Positions 1 through 7,100 of a DNA stretch of 11,475 bases are shown in pieces. Source of the DNA: an uncultured Saprospirales bacterium (lineage in GTDB: Bacteria; Bacteroidota; Bacteroidia; Chitinophagales; Saprospiraceae); contig CALAZP010000019.1 in NCBI GenBank assembly GCA_937926355.1, positions 1-11,475 on the forward strand. Reading direction: 5' to 3'. The first letter of the stretch is position 1, and the number at the start of each line of letters is the position of its first letter. Made by a program: the position numbers and the translations under genes. The notes beneath the pieces were generated by a model, which saw only the letters and a program-made list of their open reading frames with translations, was not told the DNA's origin and did no database searches.

Positions 1-119
1 ATGTATCCAAGGTTGAAGTTAGCTAGGATCCTATTGACTGATGATGGTGGGTGTAGTATATATTAAACCTAATACACTATATTGCAACAAAACATTATTA
101 ATAAAAAATTATTGTTGAA

Positions 120-670
120 ATGCGCCTTACACTAATGTATGTAATCTTATTTTGTTTGAGTTGTTCTTTTGCACAGGCTCAATCTCCTAACAAAATGAGT
201 TTTCAAGCAGTGATACGAGATTCCACTGGAGGTTTAGTGCTAAATCAAAGTGTAGGCTTGCAAATGAGTATTTTACAAGGTGGTATCAGTGGTAGCAGTG
301 TTTATATAGAGACACATAGCCCCACTACTGATTCGAGTGGACTGATGAGTATTGAAATAGGAGGGTGAATGAATACTACTGGTAATTTCAGTAGCCTGGT
401 AATATGCTTAAAGAACCTGGAACTACACATTGGCAAACGGACAACACTGGAGCTACGAATGAAACGGGTTTTACGGGACTTCCCGGTGGTGGGAGGGATG
501 GCGATGGCTCCGCTGATTCCCGAGATATTACGGAGGAAGGCTTTTGGTGGACTAGTTCTCCCTATGACGTTGATAATGCTGATATCTTTTTCTTGACGGT
601 TGGTGCCGAAATAGACCTAAATGATGAACCTAAAAAGGTTGGTTCTTCAGTCCGTTGCATCAAGGATTAA
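120..670 (+). pseudogene. Decayed secreted protein of the Fibrobacter succinogenes major paralogous domain (FSMPD) type
   Basis: Two pieces of one protein are visible. Bases 120-365 encode a signal peptide (hydrophobic core, then SFA-QAQ) and the usual Bacteroidota N-terminus (KMSFQAVIRD, SILQG, then IEIGG). An in-frame TGA at 366 ends this piece. Frame 0 then reads NTTGNFSSLV (372-401), which continues the family pattern. The match then jumps to another frame: 404-670 reads KEPGTTHWQ, TGATNETGF, LPGG, WWTSSPYD and SVRCIKD, the classic FSMPD C-terminus. The middle of the protein is missing. I infer a nonsense change, for which GGA to TGA would be enough, plus an internal deletion with frameshift near 398-403. 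Intact relatives are exported proteins several hundred residues long and of unclear role. The family call is firm. That this copy is dead is very likely, unless the assembly is wrong. Confidence 0.8.
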
Positions 671-781
671 AATTTACAGCCTCACATCAACAACATTGTT
701 TTGGTCAATGATTGATTCTGCATAGTAGTTTAGATAAATATATTATCAATCATGTTTTTTAATTGATTAGATTGGTGATTC

Positions 782-1276
782 TTATTTATGCTTTAAAATC
801 GCCATTTGATTAAACCCCAATTGAAAAAAACCAAATTTAATCACTTGGAAACCTGTTTTATCCGCTAGCAATTCTATATCCAGTTCGTTCTAATAATGTT
901 TATGCTCCTCAATATTTGCACCATCTAAAAGTCCTAAAGCAGCTAAAAACTCTAAAACAGGCTTAGCCATACGCGATGGAGTGGTTAAAAAAATAGTACC
1001 TCGTGGTCTTAAAATCCTTTTGAATTTGTTGAAAATTTTGCAGACCTCTTCGACATCTATGTGTTCCAACACGGCCAACATGATGATTGTATCGTACGTT
1101 TTATCCAATAAATTGCTGTGGTCGTAATTGATTAAAGTGTAATCACCGGATACAAATTGGGCCAGTTCACCTTCATTTCCTCCAAAATCAAGCACATCGC
1201 CTCTTAAATATTCTATTGATTTTCTCAGTCGAGAAGCTTGAAGGTGCCGTTCTAGTGGCAACCTAGTATTTACCAT
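782..1276 (-). pseudogene. Class I SAM-dependent methyltransferase interrupted by an in-frame amber codon
   Basis: The start chosen is the ATG at 1276-1274, which overlaps the TAA of the upstream glycosyltransferase by 7 nt (ATGGTAA). An earlier ATG at 1324 would add 16 residues lying inside that gene. The open part has 128 codons: SAM-binding motif I VLDFGGNEG (residues 29-37), YDTIIMLAVLEH (61-72) and LRPRGTIFLTTP (89-100). It stops after EEHKHY at a TAG (892-890). The same frame then continues for 35 codons, including ADKTGF, FGFFQLGFNQMAIL and a final TAA at 784-782, as related methyltransferases do. In relatives the residue at the stop is commonly aromatic, so TAT or TAC to TAG is one substitution. 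The full product would be about 164 residues. Its substrate is unknown, but coupling to a glycosyltransferase suggests glycan or lipid modification. A sequencing error or natural readthrough remains possible. Confidence 0.8.
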
Positions 1277-1986
1277 AAGTTGTACTTTAAAATGCAATAA
1301 AGCGCCCTGAAACCATCCTTCCATCCAATTTTTTTCCCTTCTTCATAAGTCCTTCCATAGTAGGATATCCCCACTTCATAAATCCTTATGCCAGGAACCC
1401 TCGCAACTTTGGCGGTTACCTCTGGTTCAAACCCAAATCGGTTTTCTTTCAATTCCAATCCTTTAATTATCTCCGATTTAAATAATTTATAGCAAGTTTC
1501 CATATCAGTAAGGTTCAAATTGGTAAATACATTGGATAAAAAAGTCAGCCATTTATTACCAATGGAATGCCAAAAAAATAAAATTCGATGTGGCTTACCT
1601 CCCATAAATCTTGAACCATATACCACATCTGCAAAATCATCCAATATAGGTTGTAACAAAAGATTATACTCTTTGGGGTCATACTCCAAATCAGCATCTT
1701 GAATAATAATATAATCTCCAGTAGCATAATCAATTCCTGTATGTAACGCAGCTCCCTTTCCTTGATTTTTATCATGCTCCACCAGATGAATAAGCATATC
1801 GGAATGGGCTTCCATGTATGCTTTTACTGCTTTACTAGTATCGTCAGTGGAACAATCATTAACTACAATAATTTCCTTTTTAATCCCATGAATTAAGTCA
1901 ACCATTTTGATCTTGTTCAAAATCAAATGAATTGTCGCCGCTTCGTTAAATGCGGGTATAACAATGCTTAAAGTTTTGCTTATCAT
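1270..1986 (-). CDS. Family 2 glycosyltransferase, dolichol/polyprenyl-phosphate sugar transferase-like
   Basis: This 238-residue GT-A fold protein should transfer a sugar from a nucleotide donor, probably onto a polyprenyl phosphate or a glycan, at the cytoplasmic face of the membrane. Motifs in order are the N-terminal strand LSIVIPAFNEAATI (6-19), the donor-binding VNDCSTDDT (42-50), NQGKGAALHTG (74-84), the metal-binding DAD within QDADLEYDP (96-104), YGSRFMGG (123-130), TDMETCYKLFK (160-170) and RFGFEPEVTAKVAR (183-196). This pattern and length match DPM1-like enzymes without C-terminal membrane helices; I see no transmembrane segment. The stop overlaps the start of the interrupted methyltransferase by 7 nt, so the two are probably translationally coupled. 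The 2-oxoglutarate oxygenase diverges from it. Donor and acceptor cannot be read from the sequence. Confidence 0.92.
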   Translation of the reverse strand: MISKTLSIVIPAFNEAATIHLILNKIKMVDLIHGIKKEIIVVNDCSTDDTSKAVKAYMEAHSDMLIHLVEHDKNQGKGAALHTGIDYATGDYIIIQDADLEYDPKEYNLLLQPILDDFADVVYGSRFMGGKPHRILFFWHSIGNKWLTFLSNVFTNLNLTDMETCYKLFKSEIIKGLELKENRFGFEPEVTAKVARVPGIRIYEVGISYYGRTYEEGKKIGWKDGFRALYCILKYNLW

Positions 1987-2031
1987 TTGTTATGTTTAAA
2001 ATATAAAGTATCTTGTTATCAAAATCAAAAA
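1987..2031. promoter_or_regulatory. Short divergent intergenic region between glycosyltransferase and oxygenase genes
   Basis: Only 45 bp separate the two divergent ATG codons, so promoter elements for each gene must lie here and probably reach into the opposite coding region. The stretch is AT-rich with A-rich leaders before both starts, as is usual in Bacteroidota. I find no convincing pair of TTTG (-33) and TAnnTTTG (-7) boxes. The entry therefore rests on gene layout alone. Confidence 0.35.
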
Positions 2032-2859
2032 ATGTTTTCAGCCGAATACTCAAATCTTACAGCTACTGCCGAAAAATTTGCCAAAAGATACCAAACCAAT
2101 ACACCTTTTCCCAATATTTATATAGACAACTTCTTTGATTCCCATTTTTTGGAAAAAGTACTAGACGAATTTCCTAATGTAGATAAGTTAAAAGATAAAT
2201 TAGCTTACACTAATCCAAATGAACAAAAATTGGCCACCAAAGGCGAAGGCCAATTTGGGCCAAACACTAGAAAATTAGTACACTTTTTAAATTCAGAACC
2301 TTTTCTAAATTTCTTACAAATACTTACAGGTATTACGGAAACTTTAATCCCAGATCCTTACTTTGAGGGTGGTGGCTTTCATGAAATCAAAAAGGGAGGG
2401 TTTCTCAAATTACATGTTGACTTCCATAGACATAGAAGGCTAAAACTAGATAGACGACTTAACCTACTAATCTACCTCAACAAAGACTGGGAGGAAAGTT
2501 ATGGTGGCCATTTTGAACTCTGGGAAAGAGATATGTCAAAAAGTGTAACTAAAATTCTACCTGTTTTTAACAGAATGGCTTTATTTACTACCTCTGGAGA
2601 CTCCTGGCACGGTCACCCCGATCCCCTTAACTGCCCGGAAGATAGGAGCAGAAAATCTCTGGCTCTTTACTATTATAGCAATGGTCGCCCTGAAAAGGAA
2701 TTAAGTAAAAATGAGTCTAAAAGGATTACCACAACTTTTGCCGCTAGGAAAGGAAAAGACAGCTCTAAAATGAAAAGGTATAACGGCTTAGTTAACACCT
2801 TGAATCAAGTTCTTCCCAGCTCCCTGATAGAAAAAATTAAATCATTAAGGAAAAAATAA
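2032..2859 (+). CDS. 2-oxoglutarate/Fe(II)-dependent oxygenase (prolyl 4-hydroxylase-like)
   Basis: This 275-residue protein belongs to the 2OG-Fe(II) oxygenase superfamily, which hydroxylates substrates using iron, oxygen and 2-oxoglutarate. The double-stranded beta-helix core shows the iron ligands: H128 and D130 in LKLHVDFH and H193 in SGDSWHGHP. An arginine-rich strand RSRKSLALYYYS (205-216) supplies the likely 2-oxoglutarate-binding basic residue. GGHFELW (158-164) is typical of the fold. The N-terminus (PFPNIYIDNFF) resembles family members found in polysaccharide and secondary-metabolite loci. I chose ATG 2032; an in-frame TTG at 1987 would add 15 poorly conserved-looking residues and leave no room for a divergent promoter. 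No signal peptide is visible, so it should be cytoplasmic. The neighbouring glycosyltransferase and methyltransferase suggest a sugar or lipid substrate, but this is inference. Confidence 0.88.
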   Translation: MFSAEYSNLTATAEKFAKRYQTNTPFPNIYIDNFFDSHFLEKVLDEFPNVDKLKDKLAYTNPNEQKLATKGEGQFGPNTRKLVHFLNSEPFLNFLQILTGITETLIPDPYFEGGGFHEIKKGGFLKLHVDFHRHRRLKLDRRLNLLIYLNKDWEESYGGHFELWERDMSKSVTKILPVFNRMALFTTSGDSWHGHPDPLNCPEDRSRKSLALYYYSNGRPEKELSKNESKRITTTFAARKGKDSSKMKRYNGLVNTLNQVLPSSLIEKIKSLRKK

Positions 2860-2860
2860 A

Positions 2861-2887
2861 AATAGCCCAAAAATTGTTTGGGCTATT
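2861..2887. terminator. Perfect 11-bp hairpin, probable bidirectional terminator
   Basis: AATAGCCCAAA at 2861-2871 pairs exactly with TTTGGGCTATT at 2877-2887 around a 5-nt loop. It starts two bases after the oxygenase stop codon. Read leftward, the stem is followed by a U-rich tract (complement of the A-run at 2850-2860), which fits intrinsic termination of the four-gene operon arriving from the right. Read rightward, the U-tract is weak. The position between convergent units supports a shared terminator. Confidence 0.75.
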
Positions 2888-3106
2888 AAATCTTTGTTTC
2901 GAAAATTGGGATGAATTTAAACCTCTTTTACGACCTCCAATCTAAATAAGAGAAGAGCAACTAGCAAAAAAATTAGAATTAACATAGCTAAAGTTTAATA
3001 GATGTTTCATTAACAATAGCTAATTTATAGGTGTCACCTGTTTTTCCCAAAGGATTGGCGTCACCTTTATAATACGGTATTGGAACTTAAGGAAACGGTA
3101 GCTTTT
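2888..3106. other. Intergenic stretch downstream of the GH18-like gene
   Basis: No complete gene is seen in these 219 bases. On the minus strand, 3086-2988 is an open stretch of 32 codons ending in TAG with protein-like composition (it includes PYYKGDANPLGKTGD and YKLAIVNE). It has no start codon, and a stop lies directly upstream. It could be the tail of a decayed gene or a chance reading frame. Confidence 0.4.
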
Positions 3107-4825
3107 CTAGGGTTTATTTGAGGAAAACGAAACAGATATTTTAGTAACTATATAAAAACAGAGAATTCCACTTAAAAAAGCCAATAACAATTTCCACCTA
3201 TCATCAGAAAACCACTCCATTAGGCTCAGCAAAGGAATCAATAGAATGGCGAAAATTAACATGATTAAATAGCGATATAATTGGCTCCCAAATAGGGATT
3301 CTCTCACCCTCCAATCATTAAACGCAATGAAAAACCCCATAACAACTGAAAGTGCAAACATTAAAAATACCGTTAGCAATACATTTTTATATTGTAATAA
3401 AAACCCACTTAATTTAATGGGATAACCGTCTGCTTCGGCTATTGGGTCAGCAATAACAAGAGTATCTGTGGTAAATTTTTCATTGATAACGTCCCACAAT
3501 TCCGTATATCCATTGTCATAACCTAATGCCCATATTCCTATACCTTTCAATTGATTACTCAAGGCAAAGTCGTATTTTTTACCTAATGTAAAATCATCAT
3601 CAAACCATAACTCAAGGGACGAACTGTCTTGAAATTCAATGAAATGATACTTAGTCATACTAGTAATGTCTATCTCTGGTTGGTAATTACTATTATACAA
3701 AGTCATTATCTCCCTAAAAGTAACCTCCTTGTCAAAAAATGTTTCGTATAACCCATTATCGCCTAGCTCGCCAGTCCACCTGGATCCAAAATAAGGAAGA
3801 GCAAGAATGGTTTTATTCCCATCAATTCCCTCGTCAATGTAATACTCCACTGTTTTTTGCAATGAATTACCATTAGTCTCCACCGTTCTCAAAGGGGCAA
3901 CTGCACCATTAGATCTTCCATTACCTTGATAGTTGTATCCCATAATCACAAATAAATCCACTTGACTTTGTAACGCCCTAATTTCAAATGAATTTCGATT
4001 GCTTTGAGCCGGTAACGTAAGGGATATAAAAGGGATAGATTGATTGAGCTTCAAACTCAAAGTTTGCCGCAACTGCTCTACGAAACTTACAAAGGCCCAA
4101 CGATCCCTGTATGGAATACCCTCAAAATTTAAATCTACCCCCTCCGCTTGCCTTAAATTGACCAAATTAGCTATAGAATCAGCCAAAACATTCCACGCTT
4201 CAGGATTATTCAAAAACTGCTCATTTTGTAACATTCCATGGCTGGCAACACTAAGCAATACTCTGGTCTTGTTCGCTTTTGCCGAATCTATCATGGCTGT
4301 TGTCTTCCACTCCTCAATCTGCTGTAGATTTTGATAACTTCCAGTTGCAGGGTCCACTTTGTAAGCAAAATAAGACAACGTGCTCAACAGCTTAAAAGGA
4401 TAACTTTTCCAAGCATCTCCCATCCAGTATGGATGCCAGCCAAAAACTTCATAATTTGAATTAAGCTGCCTTACCCGTTCACTTTGGACATAATATACCT
4501 GATTGGTCGAATCCCAATAAAAATTATTAGAAGATAAAAGGTCTTTTTCCGAAGGATTTAAAAAATCATATAAATATCCATAGGTGTTGAGCATGTTTTT
4601 TTGTTCCAGAGGTTCTAGTTCTTCCAGAATTTCCTCATTGCTCGCCGAATCAGCCGTGTTTTGAACACCAAAAAGTTTCCCAATGCCTGTTAAGTCTCTA
4701 TTAATCGTCCGTATTTGTGATTTGGTACGTCTTGCACTTCTTTTTAGGGTATAATATTCCCTGAAATCGCACCCCAAAACAGCGAGAGAGATAAAAAGTA
4801 TTACAGATATTCTATATGCTTTCAT
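3107..4825 (-). CDS. GH18-fold lipoprotein with C-terminal membrane domain
   Basis: The 572-residue product begins with a lipoprotein signal (hydrophobic core, then AVLGC with lipid-bearing C19). Residues about 120-450 form a glycoside hydrolase family 18 TIM barrel of the YaaH/SleL-like kind: YEVFGWHPYWMG (125-136), RVLLSVASHG (188-197), EGVDLNFEGIP (228-238), VIMGYNYQG (293-301), ILALPYFGSRW (340-350) and GIGIWALGYDNG (428-439). Where chitinases have DxxDxDxE this protein has E228, D231, N233 and E235, so the proton donor is kept but two acidic residues are changed. Three hydrophobic helices follow (about 481-501, 518-536 and 545-563). The catalytic fold should therefore face the periplasm while the protein is held in the inner membrane; D20 after the lipid cysteine would also fit inner-membrane retention by the E. 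coli rule. Its start overlaps the preceding stop by 4 nt (ATGA). A role in glycan or peptidoglycan binding or cleavage is inferred, and activity is doubtful. Confidence 0.85.
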   Translation of the reverse strand: MKAYRISVILFISLAVLGCDFREYYTLKRSARRTKSQIRTINRDLTGIGKLFGVQNTADSASNEEILEELEPLEQKNMLNTYGYLYDFLNPSEKDLLSSNNFYWDSTNQVYYVQSERVRQLNSNYEVFGWHPYWMGDAWKSYPFKLLSTLSYFAYKVDPATGSYQNLQQIEEWKTTAMIDSAKANKTRVLLSVASHGMLQNEQFLNNPEAWNVLADSIANLVNLRQAEGVDLNFEGIPYRDRWAFVSFVEQLRQTLSLKLNQSIPFISLTLPAQSNRNSFEIRALQSQVDLFVIMGYNYQGNGRSNGAVAPLRTVETNGNSLQKTVEYYIDEGIDGNKTILALPYFGSRWTGELGDNGLYETFFDKEVTFREIMTLYNSNYQPEIDITSMTKYHFIEFQDSSSLELWFDDDFTLGKKYDFALSNQLKGIGIWALGYDNGYTELWDVINEKFTTDTLVIADPIAEADGYPIKLSGFLLQYKNVLLTVFLMFALSVVMGFFIAFNDWRVRESLFGSQLYRYLIMLIFAILLIPLLSLMEWFSDDRWKLLLAFLSGILCFYIVTKISVSFSSNKP

Positions 4826-5988
4826 TTGACCGTAACTTCATAATATTCATTAACAATAGGCACCTCAATTTCTCCCTCCTCTTCCATTTTGTTGATGGCC
4901 ATTCCTACAATCTTTAAACTAACGTAATAATCGTATAGATTAGATTGATTAATACAATTGAAAAATATCCCTTCGGGAAAAGCCGTTTTTACCCAACCAT
5001 AATTCCCCTTAACATCGCCCGTGTAAACCTCAAAGCTGTTGGTAACAGATCTGTCTCCACTTAAAAAAGCATCTCCCAATGATTTATTTTGAATCACCCA
5101 ACTTATATCCAAGTTTTCAGCAGTTGGCAACGTAAAAGTCTTATTCAAAGCATAAGCTACCAAAGGATCCATTTCTAACTGCTCTTGAATATGATTTAAT
5201 CTGTCCAAAGCAGCCTTCGTCTCTCCAACCCAAAATACCCAACCAACTAGATTTTCTACCGGAGGAATGACCAATGGTCTTTGGTATTTATGCGTATGGG
5301 AAAGATCCAATTTGGAATAAACCAAAACCTGTTCATCCATCATCGGATAAAAGACCGTATCCAACTTATATATAGTGCCTGGTCGTATTTCTATTGTCGT
5401 ATCTCTTTTTAATGAAACCTCTAATTCAGGTTTTTTTCTTTTAATCCAAACCATCAATTGTCCTGCCGCCTTCAAAAAATACCTATTTGTTAAGTTAATG
5501 CTTACGATTCCATCACTCTGTACCTGAAATGAAGATTCAACTGATTCTTTTTTTGATATGTTTTTTGATAAATAGCGCACCTCCATTCCTTCCACCACTT
5601 CTAAAGAATAAAGTTTTTTACTTTTCTTATTCTCATAGGAAAAGTAAAAAGTGTCCCCGGCATTTACGCTGTACTGAAAAGAAACAGGTGTGTTGTTACC
5701 CGGAATGGTGACATACAAATTTCCAATAATTTCCTTTTGAGGTTCGGGTAAATCTAAACTTTTTAAATATTCTGCTTCTTCCGCCGTTATTATTACAGAA
5801 CCCTTTTCCGCCAAATCACCAGCTATCTTTTGCTGTAAATTCAATACTTCCTCTTCCGAAGCAGAAGCAAAATCATCAATTTTCTTTTGGGTTTGTTCTT
5901 CAACTGTAGATTTCAAATTTTCGAAATCAATCTGGGAAAAACATTTACCAAAACCTATTACCAATAAAAACACTAAGTATTTTTTCAT
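4822..5988 (-). CDS. Secreted protein of unknown function in the DUF4407/GH18-like operon
   Basis: I do not recognise this 388-residue protein. It has a clear Sec signal peptide (KKYLVFLLVIGFGK, cleavage probably near CFS-Q at residues 16-19). C16 is preceded by lysine, so it is not a good lipobox. Residues 25-75 are charged and probably helical. About 88-186 look like a beta-sandwich (FQYSVNAGDTFYFSYEN, then FQVQSDGIVSINLTNRY), vaguely like GOLD-type extracellular domains, but that comparison is weak. About 240-370 form a second region with NLVGWVFWVGE (246-256) and YYVSLKIVGMAINKMEE (354-370). No further membrane helix is obvious, so a periplasmic location is likely. It overlaps both neighbours by 4 nt (ATGA), so tight co-translation with the membrane protein before it and the GH18-like lipoprotein after it suggests that the three act together. 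Confidence 0.8.
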   Translation of the reverse strand: MKKYLVFLLVIGFGKCFSQIDFENLKSTVEEQTQKKIDDFASASEEEVLNLQQKIAGDLAEKGSVIITAEEAEYLKSLDLPEPQKEIIGNLYVTIPGNNTPVSFQYSVNAGDTFYFSYENKKSKKLYSLEVVEGMEVRYLSKNISKKESVESSFQVQSDGIVSINLTNRYFLKAAGQLMVWIKRKKPELEVSLKRDTTIEIRPGTIYKLDTVFYPMMDEQVLVYSKLDLSHTHKYQRPLVIPPVENLVGWVFWVGETKAALDRLNHIQEQLEMDPLVAYALNKTFTLPTAENLDISWVIQNKSLGDAFLSGDRSVTNSFEVYTGDVKGNYGWVKTAFPEGIFFNCINQSNLYDYYVSLKIVGMAINKMEEEGEIEVPIVNEYYEVTVK

Positions 5989-7100
5989 GACCGATCCTTT
6001 GGATTCAACTTCTTTTTCAAAGCCCCCCTTAAAGCTTCATGCCTTTGTAAAAGGTCGTCCCTTTTTTTATAATTAATCTTTTCTTCCATCATCCTTATTT
6101 CATACTCCTTTTCCATCTCTACTATTTTTTTATTTTTTATATACTCCTGATTCTGCGAATGAACTTTTTCCCTATAGCTCAAATCATATTGACGTTCAGT
6201 TTCTTGAATAAGCATTTCATAAGGACCCTTAGTGGACATCATTTTGGAAATTATCGGGGCGATTTCAACTAACATAAAAATCAACATAATAGCTAGTGAA
6301 TAATTACCTGGCAAGTTTCCTAAAGCATCCAATCTCGCTAACAGTCCATCTGCATAAACATCGGCTATCGCCTTCCTGTCGGCCATTTTTTGTTCTATTA
6401 ACTGGTTCCGTTCCGTTTGAATTTCTTTTGAAAGGAGCTCCGTTTGGATTTTAAACTCTTGATATTCTTGGTTGAATGATTCATACTTTATTCTTTTCCT
6501 TTCGCACTCTGAACCTCTTCCCCTAATTCCAGTTCCACATGTTCCATCGCATTCACATTTATAATCCAAATAATACTGCTCTTTTAATTTGAATTTGCCT
6601 TCCAGCTGTTCTTGAAGTTGAGCTACTTGTTGATCTCTACTAGCAATGTCGGAATCCCATCGACGGTCTATTGCATCTAATTCTTTTAATTGCATTACCG
6701 TCAATTGCTTATCAATCTCTTGTTCAAATAACTTTAGTTCTATAGGTTTAGAAATCACCATTGCAATAAAAAAGGCAAGAACTATTCTTGGAATATATTG
6801 CCCTATCATCCCAATTCCCCCTTCTTCTTTCCGGACACTAGAAACTAAAAACCGATCTAGATTGAAAATGATACTCATCCAAAATATAGAAAAAAATAAT
6901 CGTAATAAAAATTCTTCAAATACCAGACTAAAAGCAAAAAAAGAAGAAACCAATGCTAATATTGTAGTAAAAAAAACCGAAGCCCCTATACTGGCATACT
7001 TCAAATACTCGGTAGTTGGGCATTGCACAATCAAGCTCTTCTGCACTCCCGCACAAAAAAATAGAAAGCGGTTAATTGCATTTATCTTACTTCCTGACAT
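5985..7100 (-). CDS. DUF4407 family membrane protein with extracytoplasmic coiled coil
   Basis: This 371-residue protein matches the DUF4407 pattern: an N-terminal INRFLFFCAGVQKSLI (9-24) before paired hydrophobic helices (about 34-58 and 64-80), IIFNLDRFLVSS (77-88), a third helix (103-119) ending in ISKPIELKLFE, a long helical middle, and a fourth helix (267-285). The middle (125-262) is strongly coiled-coil-like and holds a cysteine cluster at C182, C184, C188 and C199 inside a Gly-rich loop (KCECDGTCGTG), a hallmark loop of the family. The C-terminus (300-371) is another charged coiled coil. The biochemical role of DUF4407 is not established. Four helices place both ends on the same side and the 125-262 segment on the other, probably periplasmic. 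The start shares one base with the upstream stop (TAATG), and the gene end overlaps the next start by 4 nt. Confidence 0.88.
   Translation of the reverse strand: MSGSKINAINRFLFFCAGVQKSLIVQCPTTEYLKYASIGASVFFTTILALVSSFFAFSLVFEEFLLRLFFSIFWMSIIFNLDRFLVSSVRKEEGGIGMIGQYIPRIVLAFFIAMVISKPIELKLFEQEIDKQLTVMQLKELDAIDRRWDSDIASRDQQVAQLQEQLEGKFKLKEQYYLDYKCECDGTCGTGIRGRGSECERKRIKYESFNQEYQEFKIQTELLSKEIQTERNQLIEQKMADRKAIADVYADGLLARLDALGNLPGNYSLAIMLIFMLVEIAPIISKMMSTKGPYEMLIQETERQYDLSYREKVHSQNQEYIKNKKIVEMEKEYEIRMMEEKINYKKRDDLLQRHEALRGALKKKLNPKDRS

Noticed and set aside
1..66. A 21-codon open frame starting at base 1 and ending in TAA
   Set aside because: It could be the tail of an upstream gene, but it is too short and shows no recognisable motif, so it is not supported as a feature.
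369..596. A separate 75-codon gene inside the FSMPD remnant
   Set aside because: Only its first ten or so codons fit the family. The rest is an out-of-frame reading of the FSMPD C-terminal segment.
671..781. A terminator between the two convergent pseudogenes
   Set aside because: Only weak AATCA/TGATT pairing around a T-run is visible, which is not enough in such AT-rich DNA.
1277..1324. An upstream ATG that would lengthen the methyltransferase by 16 residues
   Set aside because: The extension lies wholly inside the glycosyltransferase gene. The ATG overlapping the glycosyltransferase stop by 7 nt is the usual coupled arrangement.
1987..2031. An upstream TTG start that would lengthen the oxygenase by 15 residues
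   Set aside because: The added residues do not resemble the family N-terminus, an ATG is available at 2032, and the longer form would leave no space between divergent genes.
3029..3066. AGGTG/CACCT inverted repeats as a terminator or operator
   Set aside because: The arms are only five bases, the spacing is poor, and they fall inside the protein-like fragment where the similarity may come from coding repeats (GD codons).
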